A DNA stretch of 64,000 nucleotides, from contig CM114272.1 of NCBI GenBank assembly GCA_050084515.1, positions 5,394,001-5,458,000 of the forward strand, given 5' to 3'. Of the stretch, positions 54,255-64,000 are shown piece after piece. A model generated the notes under the pieces. The model saw nothing but the letters and a program-made list of their open reading frames with translations, did not search any database and was not told the origin of the DNA. This DNA is from Blasia pusilla (taxonomy: Eukaryota > Marchantiophyta > Marchantiopsida > Blasiales). The translations under genes were made by a program, and so were the position numbers. The stretch's first letter is position 1; the number at the start of each line of letters is the position of its first letter.

Positions 54255-55766
54255 CAAAATTCTACAAGCGAGAGTTGGAGAAAGAGCAGGTTGCTCTTGA
54301 GTTTTTCAATATGTTTGTTGCATTCATGGGCAAGAGCCCACCCCTTCCTGAGAAGCAAGCCTACCAAACCTCACTATGGCGGGACCCAATGGAGTGGGTC
54401 CACTACTGCTACTCTGAGGAGCATAAGCAGTGGGTTTGCTTGTGCTCAAAGTGAATTGAGTTTTTCCAACTGGCGGAAACCTTCAACTCGCACATTGCTA
54501 CCCACTAGTTGAGGCCTGTGCCGGGTACACCTCGGCTGACAGGAAAGAAGAAGGTGGAAGAAGACGGTGAAACAGAGGAATAATTGGAAGAAGACGAGGG
54601 TGAGTAAACCATATACTTGTTTTGTCACCAGTTACCGTACTCTAAGCAAATGGATGTCATGTCTCGGATCTCTAAGTTGTCAAGCCGATTTTTTTCCTGA
54701 TGCAGGTACTTATGTGACACCATCTTCTACGAATATTAGATTGAGGGGCACGGTGCTACAACGATGGGCCAATCGCAAAAGATAGAAGAAGGCTGCACTT
54801 CTAAACAAAGCCAAAGAGCAGGCTCAAAGGGCTGCAGGACCCTACGCCCCCATGTCCCTCTTGACTGACCTTTTAATTGCATTTGAGGCTTACAGAGCGC
54901 ATCAATTCCAACATACCTCTTGGTCATGCCTAGCCAAGGTGGAAGAATATGAAAAGGCTAGGGAGGAGCTAGAGGGCACCCTAGGCCGCCCGACTACCAT
55001 TGTGATCTCATGGATTGAGTCTGGACGTAGCCTTCTCCCTTCCACCATTCCATTGGATATAGTGAACCGAAGTACTTGTTGGAGATGTCTTGCTACATTT
55101 CACCATTTATCTGATGTGTGGATGATAGATAGGCAAGAACCATTTCAATGGGATGCCGGTTCAAAGACTAGACACCAGCAGGTAGAGTAGTCACTTGTAG
55201 TATTAGATGCCATGCGGCGATATCATCGACATTCCTGGTATATTGGTGAAGAGTACTACACCCCCCCGTTCAAGCACATCTATAGAATTTGGAAAGAAAG
55301 AAACAAACCTGTCATACTAGCCATGATGAGAGAGAAAGTGACTCGTACGTATGTGGATGAAGTCAGGTACAGCCATGTAGATGCCGTCTTCCGGGTATAT
55401 CAAATTTTGTTATGATTTTTTTGTAGGTCTAATATTTGAAGTGATTTTTTTGTCCCTATTTCTTCATGCTTTAGCCAGATGGATGTCCTACTGCTTCCTA
55501 GGGCTTTCCTTTTGACATTCATGTGCAAACGTGTACCTGTTATGCTTGACAGATTGGTGAAATGTTTGCAAGGAGGTGTGGCTGTTGAAATAGTTGACTC
55601 CAGTGACTCAGACTCAAACCTCAGGGATGCGACAAGCCCAATACCTAGTGGTGGAGATAACACAGAGGCCTTCTTGAGGACTCCATTGGTTCAGCCTCCC
55701 ATCTCAGAAAATGTAGATGTTCCAAATGCTGCGCCTCAAAAGGCAGAAACAACCACACAGATCTAA
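54255..55766 (+). pseudogene. Unknown multi-exon gene U, exon-like segments
   Basis: Segment 1 (about 54255-54600): FYKRELEKEQVALEFFNMFV, MGKSPPLPEKQAYQ, SLWRDPMEWVHYC, with stops fitting CGA, CAG and CAA; acceptor-like CATACATAG before it, GGTGAGT donor after it. Segment 2 (54707-55393), after TTTTTTCCTGATGCAG: LQRWANRKR, KKAALLNKAKEQAQRAAGPY, LLTDLLIAFEAYRAHQ, LEGTLGRPTTIVISWIESGR, RRYHRHSWYIGEEYYTPPFK. Segment 3 (from about 55479): an acidic Ser/Asp/Pro-rich tail (IVDSSDSDSNLRD). The coding look and Gln/Arg-type stops are clear; the function is unknown. A transposon-borne or old host gene are both possible. Confidence 0.5.
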
Positions 55767-57892
55767 GTCCTTAAGTGCAGCAAAGTCCATCAGAAACACC
55801 ATGAAATCGCCTCGACTACATCTCGACATTGGAGCGGATGCTGATATTATGGAAGGTGGGGTTATGGATGATGCACGTACACATTCATCCCCTTAAGAAA
55901 TCCTTCGCTCCCCTAGCCCTCACCAAGCGGTCCTCCAAGCAAAACCTGTTATAGAAGGGTCGCCCCCACGTGGGAGAACCAAGGATGACATGAAGCGAAG
56001 GAGGAGGCTTATGATGACAAAATGCACTAGAGTTACAGAGGAAGAGGTAATGTGACAATCCAAAGGAGACACTTGAGTTTTAGTTCCTTGCTTCCCATGA
56101 TTTGGCATTCACCCTCCTTGATGTCAACTTATGTCAATAAATTACTCTTGTACAGGCCCTCATAGTTTCCAGAGATGAATGCTTTGAACGAAGGAGCTAC
56201 AACGCCCTTACCCCCTCGGGTAACCTTTGCAGCCGGACCTCATTATGTTGATTATGAATAAAATCATATTGAAAAATTTGTCCAATTTGTTTGGTTTTGA
56301 TCTATTCTTCAAATTTCCATTGTTAGATGCAAGACGTTGCACTTGTATCGACATCCATGCCAACCGTGCCACGACATGTACAGGAAAAGGATGAGGTAGT
56401 CCATGCCATTTCCGACTTTCTCCACACCACTATTACAGCCGTTGGACACCTCCAATTGTGGCCCAAGCGGGCAAGATGATCACCACTAAGAGATGTATCA
56501 TCCATCGGTGTTCCCATCAATTGTATGTTTTGTCGCTTGGTAATTTCTTTGCATTCTAAGTTTTCTAGATGCGTAAGCATATTCTGATGCATGGTGAGTC
56601 ATGTGTGGACGCATTTCCCATGCGGCGAAGAGGACAGACCTTTTGGTTTTGGTTTTTGGTCTCATGGATATTTTCCAGCAACGGTGTGCATATATTCCCT
56701 ACTGAACCAAAAGCATGTGTAGGTAAGTATAGAAGCTCTAAGGCCTGCCCTTCAGCTCTTCTTTCATGACTCTAGAATATTACTTGCTATTGACATCCAA
56801 ATGCTTGGTTTTTTAGGTGTTAGAAGGTTCATTTTAAAATGTGGTTATTCTAGTTTTGCAGTGACAGGCAAAACATCGCAACATGAAGAGGCTCAATTAT
56901 ATAGTCCTGCATCAGCTTCATTCCCATGCATGTGAGTTTGTTGCATTGCATGTACTGAGTTGACTCCATTTGATGTAAATTTTTCCTTGCTTACCTGAGG
57001 AGTTAAGGAATGGGTTATGAACCTTGTTTCTCTTTAGTGTGCAGATGGTGGATAGCATTTTGATACTTGAGTTCCAGCGAAGGTTGTAGTGGCCATGCTC
57101 TCTTTAGGCACATTTTAACAATAGAGACCTTGGATGCAAGAAACGCTACAAAATTTTGAATAAAATCCGGAGTTTATTCCTACGGAATGGTTATTGAGGC
57201 TCTTCCACAATGTGTTTTCTCTCTTGTGCAAACACGTCTGCATCGATATTCTTTTCCATCCGTCATTCTTCTGATTCTCTCAATACTCAGTGGCAATTCG
57301 TTTCACTCAAACTCTTGCATGCATACAGTGCAAAAAATGCCCAAGATAGACATTGGCAGTAATCAAATACATGGATTAATATGGAGTAGAGAAAATTTCT
57401 TGAACTTTCAACAGAGAGTGCAGCAAAACAAAACAGCTAAATCGCCCTGAGTAACCCAAACATCTGAAATGTTGTGCTCACCATTCTAATAAGCAGTGAT
57501 CGTGATGAATGCGGTACCAATTCCAGATGTTTATGGGCGTCAATTAGTTTGAACACCGGGACTATGGTGTTCACTAGCGTTCGAATGGCCGGAGATGGCC
57601 GAAGATGTCGTATGTACACGTAAGAGTGTGGAGTTCATTTAATAGTTATTTACTCAAGTCCGCAAGTGTCATTGCATGCTTCTCCCCGGATTTTTTAGCC
57701 ATGGCTATACAAATTAGACATGGTCCAAGTTACCGAGATAGATGAACGTCTTGCTAAAGCTTTACGAAGAGAGATTGGCCTTTCGGGTAGGGTCCAGAGG
57801 GTGTCCAACACATTTTTTTAGTTCCAACTAATACGATAGTTCTAACTAAAAGGTCAATCTCTCCATCAAGATAAGAGGGACTGACCCATGAT
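55767..57892. other. Gene-free stretch
   Basis: No coding region recognised on either strand. The first few hundred bases may be the 3' end of gene U. Confidence 0.4.
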
Positions 57893-59150
57893 ATGGAAGC
57901 CTTGCTTGAGCGATACGATGATATAATGCCTAAAGAGCTCCCTCCTAAATTGTTGCCTAGATGCGCGCTTGATCACAAGATTGAGATTTTGCCAGGCGTA
58001 GATATCCCTAGCATAGGACGAGGTCGGCGCATGACATGCATCGAGATGGAAGAACTCAAAGCCCATCTGAATGATCTATTAAACAAGAATCACATTTGAC
58101 CAAGTGTGTCTCCATATGCCGCCCTAATTCTGTTTATGGCGAAGAAATATGGGACGCTTCGATTGTGTGGCGATTGTCACGCTCTTTACAAGGTGACAAT
58201 CAAGAACCGCTATCCACTCCGGCTGATGGACGAGACTATGGATAGGCTCGCCACACGGAGGTTCTTCACAAAACTTGATCTCAGATTGGGCTATCATCAT
58301 TTCATATTGCTGATGGAGATGAGTTCAAGGCGGTGATTAGAACTTGTTATGGTCTTTATGAGTGCGTGGTGTTATCCTTCGGCTTGACCAACGCCCCCGC
58401 CATGTTTTCCACATTCATGCATGACGTGTTTAGGGACTTGTTCGATGTATGCATGATTGTCTACTTCGACGATATCATAGTGTTCTCACCAACCTGGCGC
58501 AACACTTCTTGGATGTCGAAGAACTTATGAGAAGACTTCAAGAGGAGAGAACTTTATGTCAAGAAGAGCAATTGTTCTTTCAGACAGCAGAATGTTGTGT
58601 TTCTAGAGTGTCTCATAGATCAGGATGGCGTTCACCCAAATCACACCAAGATTTGAAAGTTGGTTGAGTGGCCCAAACCTGGAACATGCCCGAGTTGCAG
58701 TCGTTTCTAGGTTTAGCAACTTATTTTTGTAAACATGTTAGTATGTTTCCCCGAATAGTGGGCCCACTCCATGAACTCACCAAGAAGAATTCGGCCTTCC
58801 ATCGGATGCTTGAACGGGACCAGGCGTTTCTCCGATTGAAACAGGTCCTTAGCAGCGAACGTGTGTTGGCGCTACCTAAGTTAGGTGAACCTTTCGAGAT
58901 TCACACAGACGCGTCAAACTTGGCGATTTCCGGAGCGTTGAAGCAAAATGGCTGTCCCGTTGCCTATGAATCACACAAACTCAGCGAGGTAGAGGTTTGC
59001 TGGGCTGCCCATGAGAAGGAGATGTATGGGGTATCTATTGCTTGAAGTGATGGCAGCATTACTTATTGCCGAGCCAAATCACTATTGTTACAGATAACAT
59101 TGCCAACACCTATTTCCAAACCCAACCACGACTCTCTCCGAAACAAGGTC
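57893..59150 (+). pseudogene. Ty3/gypsy reverse transcriptase and RNase H, decayed
   Basis: ELPPKLLPRCALDHKIEILP and MEELKAHLNDLLNKNHI, a TGA at 58097 (fits CGA, giving the usual I-R-P-S), SPYAALILFMAKKYGTLRLC, TIKNRYPLRLMDETMDRLAT, FFTKLDLRLGYHHF, then after a frameshift YGLYECVVLSFGLTNAPAMF and the catalytic YFDDIIVFS. After more indels: PELQSFLGLATYFCKHVSMF, FEIHTDASNLAISGALKQNG (RNase H) and AYESHKLSEVEVCWAAHEKE. It ends near 59150 where the R repeat begins. No integrase or Gag is attached. A different gypsy lineage from element 2. Confidence 0.9.
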
Positions 59151-59194
59151 GTTGGCAGCTAGAACTTTCCTGGTTTCACGTAATATGGTGGTAC

Positions 59195-60740
59195 AACTAG
59201 GACAAACTCTAGTACTCGACCTTGCGTGTGGATCCGAGTACTCTTGGTTCTCACGGCGGTCCACCTACTCTTGGCTCCTCTCACTCGACCTTCACACTTC
59301 TGATTACCACGACACGGTTGGGGACGCCGACGCCTCGGGCGGCAGTTTTGGCAGCCGCCCCAATTAGCACGGTGCCAACTCTATTTGGAACGTCACCAAC
59401 TCTCAGCTTCTACGGTCTAGACCTTATACAACTGCAACCTAGACCTTTGTGCATGGCTGACTTTGGGTGGTATTTTTCTTGGTGATCTTTTCATAGCCCG
59501 ATTCAAGGAAGCAATGGTGATCGATAGACGATTCCTCATAGTGCCATATTTGGGTTCTTGGGTTCGGAACATACTCCACGACAATCTCCTCAACAAATAA
59601 AAGATCTCGACCTCAAGATCTGAAGATCCACCATTCCACCACCTACAATTATCACAGGAGCAAGTCTACATCCATGATGGGGGGCGTCTCATAATTGTGC
59701 CCGCCGTTAGGGAGTACACAAGCACTAGTTATTAAGGCCCTAGCCTTCACCACAAAGCTCAGACTTCAGGTGGGAATCAGGACATGAGGACTGGTTACCT
59801 TCTTGACCTTGGGGATCATTGGGACTGGTTACCTTCCTGATCCCAGGATCATCGAGATTGGCTACATTCTTGATCTGTGGTGCTCCTTTGATCGGGATTC
59901 TTTGTCATCCAAGGCTGGTTGCTCGCAACAACGGCCCTTTTCTCCTTCTAGCATTCACAGGCCGGCACATATACCCGGTCTTCTTTAAACAACCAAAGCC
60001 TATTGTGACACTCTTACTTTTTGGCCTTGTTCTCTCGGAGCGCCAGTAGCCGCCACTCAATGGCTTGATGATCTCCCTCTGTGGCATTGTGAATCTGATT
60101 GAGAAGATCGTGTTCCACAAGCAAAGACACCAACAAGTTAACTTTGCGGCTTAAAACGTCGGCGTGAAAGAGCCGAAACGCCTCGATAGTCTTAGAACCC
60201 GATAAGAGTCATGATCAGTATAACTACAAAACAGAGGTTGAAACAAAGGGTATTTTTAGAGTTCTTGGGAGCGTTGGAAAGTTGGGAAGCAGGCGCTTCT
60301 TGAGTTGGGTTGCAGGAAGTGAGATCATAAACAAAGAGATCAGGATGGAGGTTTGAAGATATAGGGATTCTATGAAATCGGGACGGAGCGTGACTGGGAT
60401 GCAACAAATTGTGTCTCGAGAGGTGGAGTGTAGCTCGTGTTCATTGCAAGGAAGTTTTGGAGATCTTGGGGCAAGATTCTTACGGAGAGATGGATTTTTG
60501 TAGCTAGATCAATTTAGTATCAGCTCACAATGAGTTTCATTAGAGTATTTTTGTCTTGAAGATAGAGCTTGAAGTTCCCTGATTCATCCTAGATGTGACT
60601 CACACAAAAGCAATGCTGAAATCAGGTTGGTTGGCTGAGATCTGACTGTGGTTCTCCCATATTGCTCCTAAGGCAGAGAACTCAAGCCTTGTGATAAAAA
60701 AATTAGAGCATGTGAGTGGTTAGAGCCGAAGCCAAACTCC
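59195..60740. repeat. Dispersed LTR-like repeat family R, copy 2
   Basis: 59200-59960 parallels 40010-41000; 60160-60735 is the reverse complement of 39420-39990. So the two halves are in opposite relative orientation compared with copy 1, meaning one half has been inverted or the copies come from nested insertions. No protein recognised. Confidence 0.7.
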
Positions 60741-62905
60741 GATAGGTTTGGTGGCGCATCGAGATTTTGAGAAAGCAAGTATGTATTCAAAAACGCAACG
60801 AGACATATATGCCTCATTCCCTCATTTGTAGACAAATATATTCTACATGCAACTTATTATGAATTAATGAGAATGAGAGATATTACATAGTTACCCAAAT
60901 AAGAAAAACATGCTTTCCTAAAGAAGATTTTAGAGAAAGTATGAGACATAATTTGTTCATTAATATGGGCTACATCTCTATTTTTTGTTGTCAAAATAAT
61001 CGTATCTCTTAAGAAATCAATGTTATGGAATTCACTAGAAGATTTTTCATAGATAGGATAAATAAGATCACATATCTTATTACTCTTAGAAACCATTTCA
61101 AATGATACTTATATTCTTCATAAATGATAAGCATTACATCTCGTATTAAACACAGCATGGTACTATTGATTGATAGACTAAAAATGATATATTGAAATGA
61201 ATTAGAACATATAATTTCTAAGATATATTATATTGATATATTAAGCAAATTGGATCTTGAGTGTATAAGATGCTTACTTGCATATAAACCTCTAATGAAG
61301 ATTTATTGGAATCTTGAAGTATGAGTGTGTAGTGTGTCCTCGATCTAAAATAGAGCAATTATTTTGGATCAGGATACTATAGCCAAAGGAATAATTCTTG
61401 CATTACATACACTTATAAGAAAAAAGTAGATAAAATATCTTTCTTGTTCTATATATACCATCTATGGAAAATAATTTTGTAGATGAGAGAGTATTCAAGC
61501 ATATTTGATTAAGTTCATCATATATAACACCCAATTAGCACATTTTTTTCATTCAAATATGCTTCTCCCATTTTTACTTGTTCAAATGAGTATGCAACCT
61601 TTGTAGCTTGATTACTTATGTTGAGAAAAAGGAATAGCCGAGTGAAGTGTGGATGTGACTTTGCGTCAAGAATGCTTAGTGAGATATATAAATCTGTAAT
61701 TGAATAAAAAGATAAGAAATATTGAAGTGAAAGTGAATCATATATTTTACTTCAAGTGAATTGGAAAGATAATATAGTGTATTAAGGTGAGCACTAGAGT
61801 TTAGTACTTATTAAAATATATTGATAAAGAATATGGAGTTAGAGGGTGCATTGTGAACAACAATGAGGATAGTATATATAATATTAAGTTTATAAAATGA
61901 TTAAGATTAATAAAATACTAATGAAGAATTGCTTGTAGGTTAGATTTGAATGAGATGAAACGATAAACTTGTAAAGTATACAAGTAGTAAACCTTTTGGT
62001 AGTGGAGTAAAATGGTAATAAGGCTGATTTTTATAGGTAGAATTGGATTAGTGTTAGGAGTAGACCAATTCCTGGTCTACTGTGTGATGATAATGGCTAT
62101 TCATGAAATATAAAGAAGATGAAGTGGTAGGGACAATGATATAGGGTATGATTGTAGTGGTCAGTGTCCACGTATGTCAGACAAGTTTGAGGAATAGTCA
62201 TAAGATGGAGACCCCTGATGATAGATTGAAAAAACTGTCAAGTATCCAAAAAAAGAAAAGATGGGAAATGGAAGCAGTGTTAAGCTAAGGTATGATATGG
62301 AGGAAAAAATATAGGATTGATTGTAAAACTACATACTTCATTCAAGTAGAAATATTGATTATGATGAAAGAGATGAACTCTGTTTCATAATGGTAAATGC
62401 AGTTTGTGACAACAATAATTGAGAGCAAATGTTGAAGACATACATCAAAGTTGGCTTGATTGGTAATGTCACATAGATAGAAAAAAAATTATCATAGATA
62501 AGGGAAATAGATAAGGGAGCAACACCAAGTCTTGCAAAAAAAAGAAACTACTCCATTGAAGTAGAAAATTCCATCTTCATGTGAAGTTCAATTTTAATTA
62601 AGAATCTTCCTTATAGTCAGGCATAACATTAGGTGTAACAAATGATGAACGCACACAAAAATGTTGGGGTCATTGACAGTCTCATAAAGAAAACAAAAAT
62701 ATAGAACAGATAGCAAAAGTGAGACAAAGTTGCAGAATCAAAATACACTATGGCATTGAAGTACAAATTCCAATCTCCATGAAAAAGTTCAACTTTGCAT
62801 AAGAGTCTTCATGCATTCACGTGTAAGAATAAGGCAAAGAAAATGTTGAAGCCTCATTAAAGTCTATATAAAGCCTTCACATAGGATGACAATGAGAATA
62901 ATTTA
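60741..62905. other. AT-rich gene-free stretch
   Basis: Strongly AT-rich, no coding frame above chance. A ~200-bp block appears twice in diverged form (around 62530 and 62740; shared CCATTGAAGTA/GCATTGAAGTA, AAGTTCAA, ATAAGAGTCTTC-like). Confidence 0.4.
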
Positions 62906-63170
62906 CTATCCTCTATATTCCCTAAGCATGGACTCAATAATATTCAATTGGAGAGTAAGTGTTGGATTATCTTCTATCAAATGAGAAAATTCATAAAATT
63001 TCTCCTTTGTATCGTGTAGTTGCCTCTTCAAAGCATCAATTTCTACAAGTTGCTCTTGGTTGTTCTCAAGGGAAGAGTTGAGAAGGTCATTGAGATTAGA
63101 AATCTTTGTAAACATGGCAAAGAGTTCATCATGTGCTTCCTCAAATGACTATGTAGTCTAGTCTCCACAA
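62906..63170 (-). pseudogene. Short coiled-coil frame of unknown origin
   Basis: Minus-strand frame with SFEEAHDELFAMFTKI, LENNQEQLVEIDALKRQLHD and TKEKFYEFSHLIEDNP. It opens before the ATG at 63115, with two TAG stops upstream that fit CAG. The heptad-like pattern suggests a coiled coil. No family recognised; retroelement Gag-like fragment is one option. Confidence 0.35.
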
Positions 63171-64000
63171 ACAAGCAACTGTTCATAATCAAAAAATTTA
63201 GACCGTTGTAGGAGATTTTGACATCCACATGGTACATTTGATTTTGCATGTGGTGATGAATGGTATGTGATGAAGCAACTTCTTGATGAAATGAACCGCG
63301 TTGAACTTGACAACAAGTGTGTAGACCTGTACACTACATCAAGACAATAGAGAGTAGGAAGGAAGGTCAGATATGAAAAAGAAATCCAAAATTTGAAAAG
63401 TAGGGGTGGTTACAAACTGTGTGGATTCAAATATAAAATGATCACATGAGATGGAGATAAATGTATCAAAAGAATAAAAAAAACAATATCATTGATTCCA
63501 ATGGTAAGGTAAATATGTAGGAAGAAGGAGACCATATCTCTAAAAAATATGAACAGAAAAGTGGAATAGATTAAATTTGAGAAATGAAAAAATTCAATTT
63601 TGGAATAAACAATGTGGAAAGTAAGGTGTCAATTTCTGAGAAGAGATTGTGCATAGTGTGGTGTATGCACAATCTGCCGAATATATTAAAGTAAAATACA
63701 AGATTTATGCATAAGCATATAGTGAGTGGAAAATTTGCAAAATTTAACTCTGTTTTCATGGAATGTACAAAAATCCGGCATTAAAAACACTACTTAACAA
63801 AATACACAGCATTTATCCAAGAAGATTTATCAGCCGCGTCAACATGTGAAACAGAGTCCAGCCTTGCAAGTTGACGGTAAAGAGAGTGTTAGATAAATAT
63901 TGCATGTGCATATATTTATGCAATGCAACAAAGAAAAGTACATGGAATAGGAGTAGCTTGCTCATCTTGCAAGACATAGAAAATACTTATGCACATTTGC
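63171..64000. other. AT-rich end of the window
   Basis: No gene recognised. A hairpin-like pair GTGCATAGTGTG / TATGCACAA lies near 63648-63672. Confidence 0.35.

Noticed and set aside
60741-64000. Protein-coding gene in the AT-rich end
   Set aside because: Apart from one short coiled-coil frame, open frames are no longer than expected in AT-rich DNA with frequent stops.

Overview
The window looks like nuclear DNA of a land plant, most likely a bryophyte (a liverwort such as Marchantia would fit, but I cannot prove this). The reasons are a small cluster of secreted dirigent-like genes with conserved 5'-UTR introns and TATA boxes, plant-type Ty1/copia and Ty3/gypsy retrotransposons with 5-bp target duplications, GT-AG introns, and nonsense mutations of the kind left by cytosine methylation at CG and CHG sites. 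No bacterial operon, tRNA gene, complete rRNA gene or CRISPR array is visible.

Layout. 1-1.4 kb: decayed Ty3/gypsy Gag on the minus strand, running off the left edge. 1.8 kb: 5S-rRNA-like internal promoter sequence. 3.2-9.6 kb: five 24-bp CpG-rich tandem repeats, then a decayed three-exon gene (3435-8293, plus strand) whose C-terminal part resembles a beta-class amino-methyltransferase (DNA N4/N6 type). Both its introns and its 3' flank are loaded with a 25-bp palindrome, about 21 full copies. 10.3-22.8 kb: nested retroelements, namely two minus-strand gypsy copies (A, B), a 1246-bp solo LTR with perfect CGAGT target duplications sitting in a coiled-coil reading frame, and a truncated copia element. 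24.5-25 kb: another gypsy Gag. 25.9-38.4 kb: the dirigent-like cluster (two intact minus-strand copies, one intact and one frameshifted plus-strand copy, one 3' fragment), partly made by a ~2.3-kb duplication. 39.4-41 kb and 59.2-60.7 kb: one dispersed repeat family. 42-48.8 kb: a Ty3/gypsy element carrying a DNMT3-like cytosine-5 DNA methyltransferase. 48.8-49.3 kb: order-scrambled integrase fragment. 52.8-55.8 kb: decayed multi-exon gene of unknown function. 57.9-59.1 kb: decayed gypsy RT-RNase H. 60.8-64 kb: AT-rich, nearly gene-free.

The most interesting object is the element at 42-48.8 kb. One reading frame, free of frameshifts over 3.3 kb (43263-46550), runs protease, then a DNMT3-like methyltransferase with recognisable motifs I, IV, VI, VIII and X, then reverse transcriptase. 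RNase H, integrase and a C-terminal PHD-like cysteine cluster follow. The frame holds 20 stop codons (13 TAG, 6 TGA, 1 TAA), nearly all explainable by one C-to-T change of CAG, CGA or CAA. So the element looks inactivated by deamination of methylated cytosines. Capture of C5 methyltransferases by retrotransposons has been described in dinoflagellates and charophyte algae; whether this plant lineage is known I cannot tell from here.

The live genes in the window are probably only the three intact dirigent-like copies. They share a TATA box, a 5'-UTR intron ending a few bases before the ATG, a signal peptide and, in at least three promoters, a CCGTTAC-containing (MYB-type) motif that is arranged as a palindrome in two of them.
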